Positions 6,934 to 9,128 of a stretch of 9,128 nucleotides of DNA are shown one piece after another (positions within the stretch are counted from its first letter, which is position 1; every line of letters starts with the position of its first letter). The notes under the pieces were generated by a model. It saw only the letters and a list, made by a program, of their open reading frames with translations, ran no database searches and was not told where the DNA came from. The position numbers and the translations under genes were made by a program. The stretch spans positions 1 through 9,128 of the forward strand of contig DATFJC010000033.1 in the NCBI GenBank assembly GCA_035269445.1, read 5' to 3'. The stretch comes from DATFJC01 sp035269445. Its GTDB lineage: Bacteria; Patescibacteriota; Patescibacteriia; UBA2591; UBA6264.

Positions 6934-6961
6934 TTGTCAAGAAGTTAAAAAATGTTATAAT
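6934..6961 (+). promoter_or_regulatory. Strong extended -10 promoter for rpmF-nusB-rnc-smc
   Basis: The -35 TTGTCA (6934-6939, five of six consensus bases) and the perfect -10 TATAAT (6956-6961) are separated by 16 bp. A TG dinucleotide one base upstream of the -10 (6953-6954) makes an extended -10. Transcription would begin near 6968, giving an AT-rich leader of about 30 nt to the rpmF ATG. It is the best promoter in the window, as expected for a ribosomal-protein operon. The canonical form argues for an ordinary housekeeping sigma factor and against the Bacteroidetes-type promoter. Confidence 0.78.
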
Positions 6962-6997
6962 AATAAAATAAATAAAAAATAATTTAACCTAAAAATT

Positions 6998-7189
6998 ATG
7001 GCTGTTCCAAAACAAAAAAGATCAAAATCAAGACGCAAAAGAAGAAAATATCAATTCAGAATAAAAAAGGCAAATTTAAGAAAGTGCCCTGAGTGCGGAA
7101 AACCCATTCCCTCTCATCAGGCTTGTCCTTATTGTGGAAAATACAAAGGAGATCAGGTAATAAAAAAACAAGAAGATAATAAAAAATAA
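6998..7189 (+). CDS. rpmF: 50S ribosomal protein L32 (bL32), zinc-binding form
   Basis: bL32 is a small structural protein of the large ribosomal subunit. The 63-residue product starts with the family signature MAVPKQKRSKSRRKRRK. It has a zinc ribbon with C30-x2-C33 and C43-x2-C46, all four cysteines intact, so it is the zinc-binding (C+) paralogue type. The lysine-rich tail is unremarkable. It is the first gene after the strong extended -10 promoter, with a leader of about 30 nt and no Shine-Dalgarno sequence. nusB follows after 5 nt. Many bacteria have plsX and fab genes downstream of rpmF; here these are absent. Confidence 0.97.
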   Translation: MAVPKQKRSKSRRKRRKYQFRIKKANLRKCPECGKPIPSHQACPYCGKYKGDQVIKKQEDNKK

Positions 7190-7194
7190 GCATT

Positions 7195-7638
7195 ATGGCT
7201 AAAAGACACATAGCCCGAAGTATTGCTCTTAGATCCTTGGCTGAATGGGACTTTAATCTTAATATTTTAAAAAAAGAAAAAGATATTAAAAAAATATTAA
7301 GTCGTAATTTAAGAGAATTCACCTCAGAAAAATTTGATGCTCATGATTTTGTGGATCAACTTATTCAAGGGACATTAAAAAACCTAAAAGAGCTTGATAA
7401 ATATATTCAAAAATATGCCCCACAATGGCCTATTAGTCAAATTACCATTATTGACAGAAATACCTTAAGAATAGGCATTCTTGAAATTATATTTTTAAAA
7501 ACTCCCCCCAAAGTAGCTATAAACGAAGCAATAGAAATTGCTAAAAGCTTTGGCGGAGACACCTCATCAAAGTTCATAAATGGAATTTTGGGAGCAATAT
7601 ACGAAGACATAAAGAATTCTAGTAGTTCTAAAAAATAA
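7195..7638 (+). CDS. nusB: Transcription antitermination factor NusB
   Basis: NusB is an all-helical protein that binds boxA RNA with NusE (ribosomal protein S10). It supports antitermination and folding of rRNA transcripts. The 147-residue length is normal. The N-terminus (KRHIARSIALRSLAEWDF) matches the family's basic first helix. The C-terminal half has the most diagnostic features: a PQWPISQITIIDRNTLRIGILEI segment (about 75-97), then PPKVAINEAIEIAKSFGG (103-120) and KFINGILGAIYE (126-137), equivalent to the INEAVELAK...FVNGVLD signature. It lies 5 nt after rpmF and 2 nt before rnc, in a run of RNA-related genes. The start at 7195 is the natural one, being the first ATG after the rpmF stop and in line with the family N-terminus; no Shine-Dalgarno sequence is visible. 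The serine- and lysine-rich tail is not conserved in the family. Confidence 0.94.
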   Translation: MAKRHIARSIALRSLAEWDFNLNILKKEKDIKKILSRNLREFTSEKFDAHDFVDQLIQGTLKNLKELDKYIQKYAPQWPISQITIIDRNTLRIGILEIIFLKTPPKVAINEAIEIAKSFGGDTSSKFINGILGAIYEDIKNSSSSKK

Positions 7639-7640
7639 TT

Positions 7641-8324
7641 ATGGAAAAAAGGGTACTAAATCTGGAAAAAAAAATTAATATAAAATTCAAAAATAAAAAC
7701 CTTATTTTGCAGGCCCTAACCCACACCTCTTATGTAAACGAACATCCGGCTTTAAAAAGAAATCATAATGAAAGACTAGAGTTTCTAGGGGATGCTGTTT
7801 TAGAATTTGTTATTACTAATTATCTTTATAAAAAATTCCCAGAGCATCCTGAGGGTAAATTAACTGTTTTACGCTCCAGCCTAGTCAACACGGAATCCCT
7901 TTCTAACGTAGCCAAAAAAATAAATTTAGAAAAATATATTTTTTTAAGCAAGGGCGAAAAAATATCTCAAACCAAACCTACAATATTAGCAAATATTATA
8001 GAAGCATTAATTGGAGCAATTTTTTTAGACCAAGGTATTGAAAAAAGCACTGAATTCATTAAACAATTTATAATATCAAAGTTAAAAACCATAATACAAA
8101 CCAAATCCTATAAAAACGCTAAAGGACAGCTTCAAGAAATTACTCAATCAAAAATAAAAGTGACGCCCACTTATAAAATTATCTCTGAATCAGGACCAGA
8201 GCATAAAAAAATTTTTAAAGTGGGTGTTTTTATTAACAAAAAAAAGATAGCCACTGGAAAGGGTAAAAGCAAGCAAAAAGCTGAAATTAGAGCCGCTCAA
8301 AAAGCTTTAAAAAAAATGAATTAA
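7641..8324 (+). CDS. rnc: Ribonuclease III
   Basis: RNase III is the homodimeric Mg-dependent endonuclease that cuts double-stranded RNA, including the stems of the rRNA precursor. The 227-residue protein has the normal two-domain layout. The catalytic domain (about 5-150) has the signature NERLEFLGDA (43-52), giving metal ligands E47 and D51. The second acidic pair lies in ILANIIEALIGAIFLD (115-130), where E121 matches the essential E. coli E117. The position equivalent to E. coli D114 is Asn (N118). A double-stranded-RNA-binding domain (about 156-226) follows, with GQLQEITQ, a P-x-Y strand, GPEHKKIF and the basic GKGKSKQKAE loop. The gene begins 2 nt after nusB and ends 2 nt before smc. The rnc-smc order is common in bacteria. 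No Shine-Dalgarno sequence is seen. Confidence 0.97.
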   Translation: MEKRVLNLEKKINIKFKNKNLILQALTHTSYVNEHPALKRNHNERLEFLGDAVLEFVITNYLYKKFPEHPEGKLTVLRSSLVNTESLSNVAKKINLEKYIFLSKGEKISQTKPTILANIIEALIGAIFLDQGIEKSTEFIKQFIISKLKTIIQTKSYKNAKGQLQEITQSKIKVTPTYKIISESGPEHKKIFKVGVFINKKKIATGKGKSKQKAEIRAAQKALKKMN

Positions 8325-8326
8325 AA

Positions 8327-9128
8327 ATGTATTTAAAAAAAATAAAAATTAACGGATTTAAATCTTTTGCCAATAAAACTATCCTTTCTTTTCCTAAACC
8401 CAAAGAGGATAGATTTAACATTATAGGAGTAGTAGGACCAAATGGCTCTGGTAAATCTAATATTTTAGAAGCCATTCAATGGGGATTGGGAGAACAAAGC
8501 ATGAAGCCCCTTAGAAGTAAAAAAAATCAAGACATAATATTTTCTGGCTCTCAAAACAAAAATGCTAAAAATAAAGCTGAAGTAAAATTATTTTTTGATA
8601 ACCAAAAAGGGAAATCTCCAATAGATTATAAGGAGTTTACAATCACAAGAACTATTTATAAAGACGGCACTAGTGAGTACAGATTAAATAATAATGAGGT
8701 AAGACTTAAAGATATTTTGCTTCTTTTGGCAAAAACTAATTTTGGGCAAAAAAGTTATAGCATAGTAAACCAAGGTATGGTTGATAAAGTTTTAATTTCC
8801 TCCCCTAAAGAAAGAAAGGAGTTTTTTGACGAAGCCACGGGGATACAAAAGTATATATATAAAAAAGACCACGCTTTAAATAAAATAGAAAAAAGTCAAG
8901 AAAATTTAAGAGAAGCCAAAATCTCACTACGAGAAATAACTCCAAGAATGAACTCCCTAACAAGACAGGTAAAAAAACTATCGCGCAAAAAGGAAATAAA
9001 AGAAAAGCTACAAAAAATACAAATACAATATTACGGCAAAAAAATAAAAGATATTAATCAGGGCATAAAAAAGCAAAGAGAAGAGAGATATGATTTAGAA
9101 AAAAAACAAGAAAAAGTAAAAGAAAAAT
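8327..9128 (+). CDS. smc: Chromosome segregation protein SMC (5' part, runs off the window)
   Basis: SMC is the ATP-driven DNA-looping core of bacterial condensin, which organises and segregates the replicated chromosome. The first 267 codons are present with no stop before the right edge; full-length proteins are usually about 1,100-1,200 residues. The N-terminus YLKKIKINGFKSFANKT is the classic SMC opening. Walker A is GPNGSGKS (37-44), followed by an AIQWGLGEQS segment. The Q-loop appears as VNQGMVDKV (about 147-155), then SSPKERKEFFDEATGIQKY leads into the head-proximal coiled coil from about residue 178, rich in K, E and Q to the end of the window. The ATG at 8327 lies 2 nt after the rnc stop, with no Shine-Dalgarno sequence. 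SMC rather than RecN or SbcC is indicated by the opening motif and the EATGIQKY segment. The hinge, Walker B and signature motif lie outside the window. Confidence 0.96.
   Translation, partial: MYLKKIKINGFKSFANKTILSFPKPKEDRFNIIGVVGPNGSGKSNILEAIQWGLGEQSMKPLRSKKNQDIIFSGSQNKNAKNKAEVKLFFDNQKGKSPIDYKEFTITRTIYKDGTSEYRLNNNEVRLKDILLLLAKTNFGQKSYSIVNQGMVDKVLISSPKERKEFFDEATGIQKYIYKKDHALNKIEKSQENLREAKISLREITPRMNSLTRQVKKLSRKKEIKEKLQKIQIQYYGKKIKDINQGIKKQREERYDLEKKQEKVKEK

Larger units (their letters stand above)
6801..6997. other. Divergent dnaA-rpmF intergenic region, candidate oriC / DnaA-control region
   Basis: This 197-bp stretch is the only sizeable non-coding region in the window. It holds a minus-strand promoter for dnaA, a plus-strand promoter for rpmF, two DnaA-box-like 9-mers one helical turn apart (6871-6879 and 6882-6890) and a flanking stretch (6940-6997) with only five G or C bases in 58. 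DnaA boxes beside an AT-rich segment next to dnaA, with genes leaving in both directions, fit a replication origin. Two boxes and this short length equally fit simple autoregulation of dnaA. I see no RNA gene, no intrinsic terminator and no small coding frame in it. Confidence 0.45.

Noticed and set aside
7056..7322. Open frame of 88 codons on the minus strand with a hydrophobic stretch
   Set aside because: It overlaps rpmF and nusB in antisense; the apparent membrane segment comes from reverse reading of A-rich codons.
8287..8475. Open frame of 62 codons on the minus strand
   Set aside because: It lies antisense to the rnc end and the smc Walker A region, which are clearly coding on the plus strand.
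1..9128. CRISPR array, insertion sequence, tRNA or rRNA genes, prophage
   Set aside because: No spaced repeats, transposase motifs, terminal inverted repeats, cloverleaf-like or rRNA-like sequence were seen; nearly all bases are in recognisable housekeeping genes.

Overview
The window is a gene-dense, AT-rich (roughly 30% G+C by eye) bacterial chromosome segment. It carries nine recognisable genes plus the tail of a tenth, and almost all of it is housekeeping. Several traits suggest a reduced-genome lineage such as the Candidate Phyla Radiation / Patescibacteria. Gene spacing is tiny, ValRS and other proteins are short, and a PilB-type pilus ATPase is present. rpmF-nusB-rnc-smc lacks the lipid-synthesis genes that often sit between rpmF and rnc, and an ATP-cone/nuclease fusion is present. 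The phylum is an inference. The standard code is used, with no in-frame TGA and all nine visible stops TAA. Promoters look sigma70-like.

Layout. (1) Bases 1-2839, plus strand: tail of an unknown gene, then tsaE (t6A tRNA modification) and valS (valyl-tRNA synthetase), 1-4 nt apart. (2) Bases 2842-6800, minus strand, read from right to left: dnaA, an ATP-cone/PD-(D/E)XK nuclease-like gene, and a pilB/gspE-type ATPase, separated by 14 and 9 nt and so probably one transcript. (3) Bases 6801-6997: the only real intergenic region, divergent between dnaA and rpmF. It carries a promoter for each side and two DnaA-box-like 9-mers one helical turn apart, so it is a candidate autoregulatory site and possibly oriC. 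(4) Bases 6998-9128, plus strand: rpmF, nusB, rnc and the 5' part of smc, separated by 5, 2 and 2 nt.

The valS and pilB genes converge with only 2 nt between their stops. Each transcript seems to end at a hairpin plus T-tract embedded inside the opposing gene: the minus-strand terminator lies in the 3' end of valS, the plus-strand one about 280 nt inside pilB. None of the nine start codons has a well-placed Shine-Dalgarno sequence.

How the genes work together: tsaE, valS, rpmF and rnc serve tRNA modification, tRNA charging, ribosome assembly and RNA processing. nusB serves rRNA antitermination. dnaA and smc serve replication initiation and chromosome segregation. The least understood part is the dnaA / ATP-cone nuclease / pilB operon, which puts a replication initiator, a presumably nucleotide-sensing nuclease and a pilus motor under one promoter. 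This is the best candidate here for undescribed biology, but the functional link is a hypothesis.
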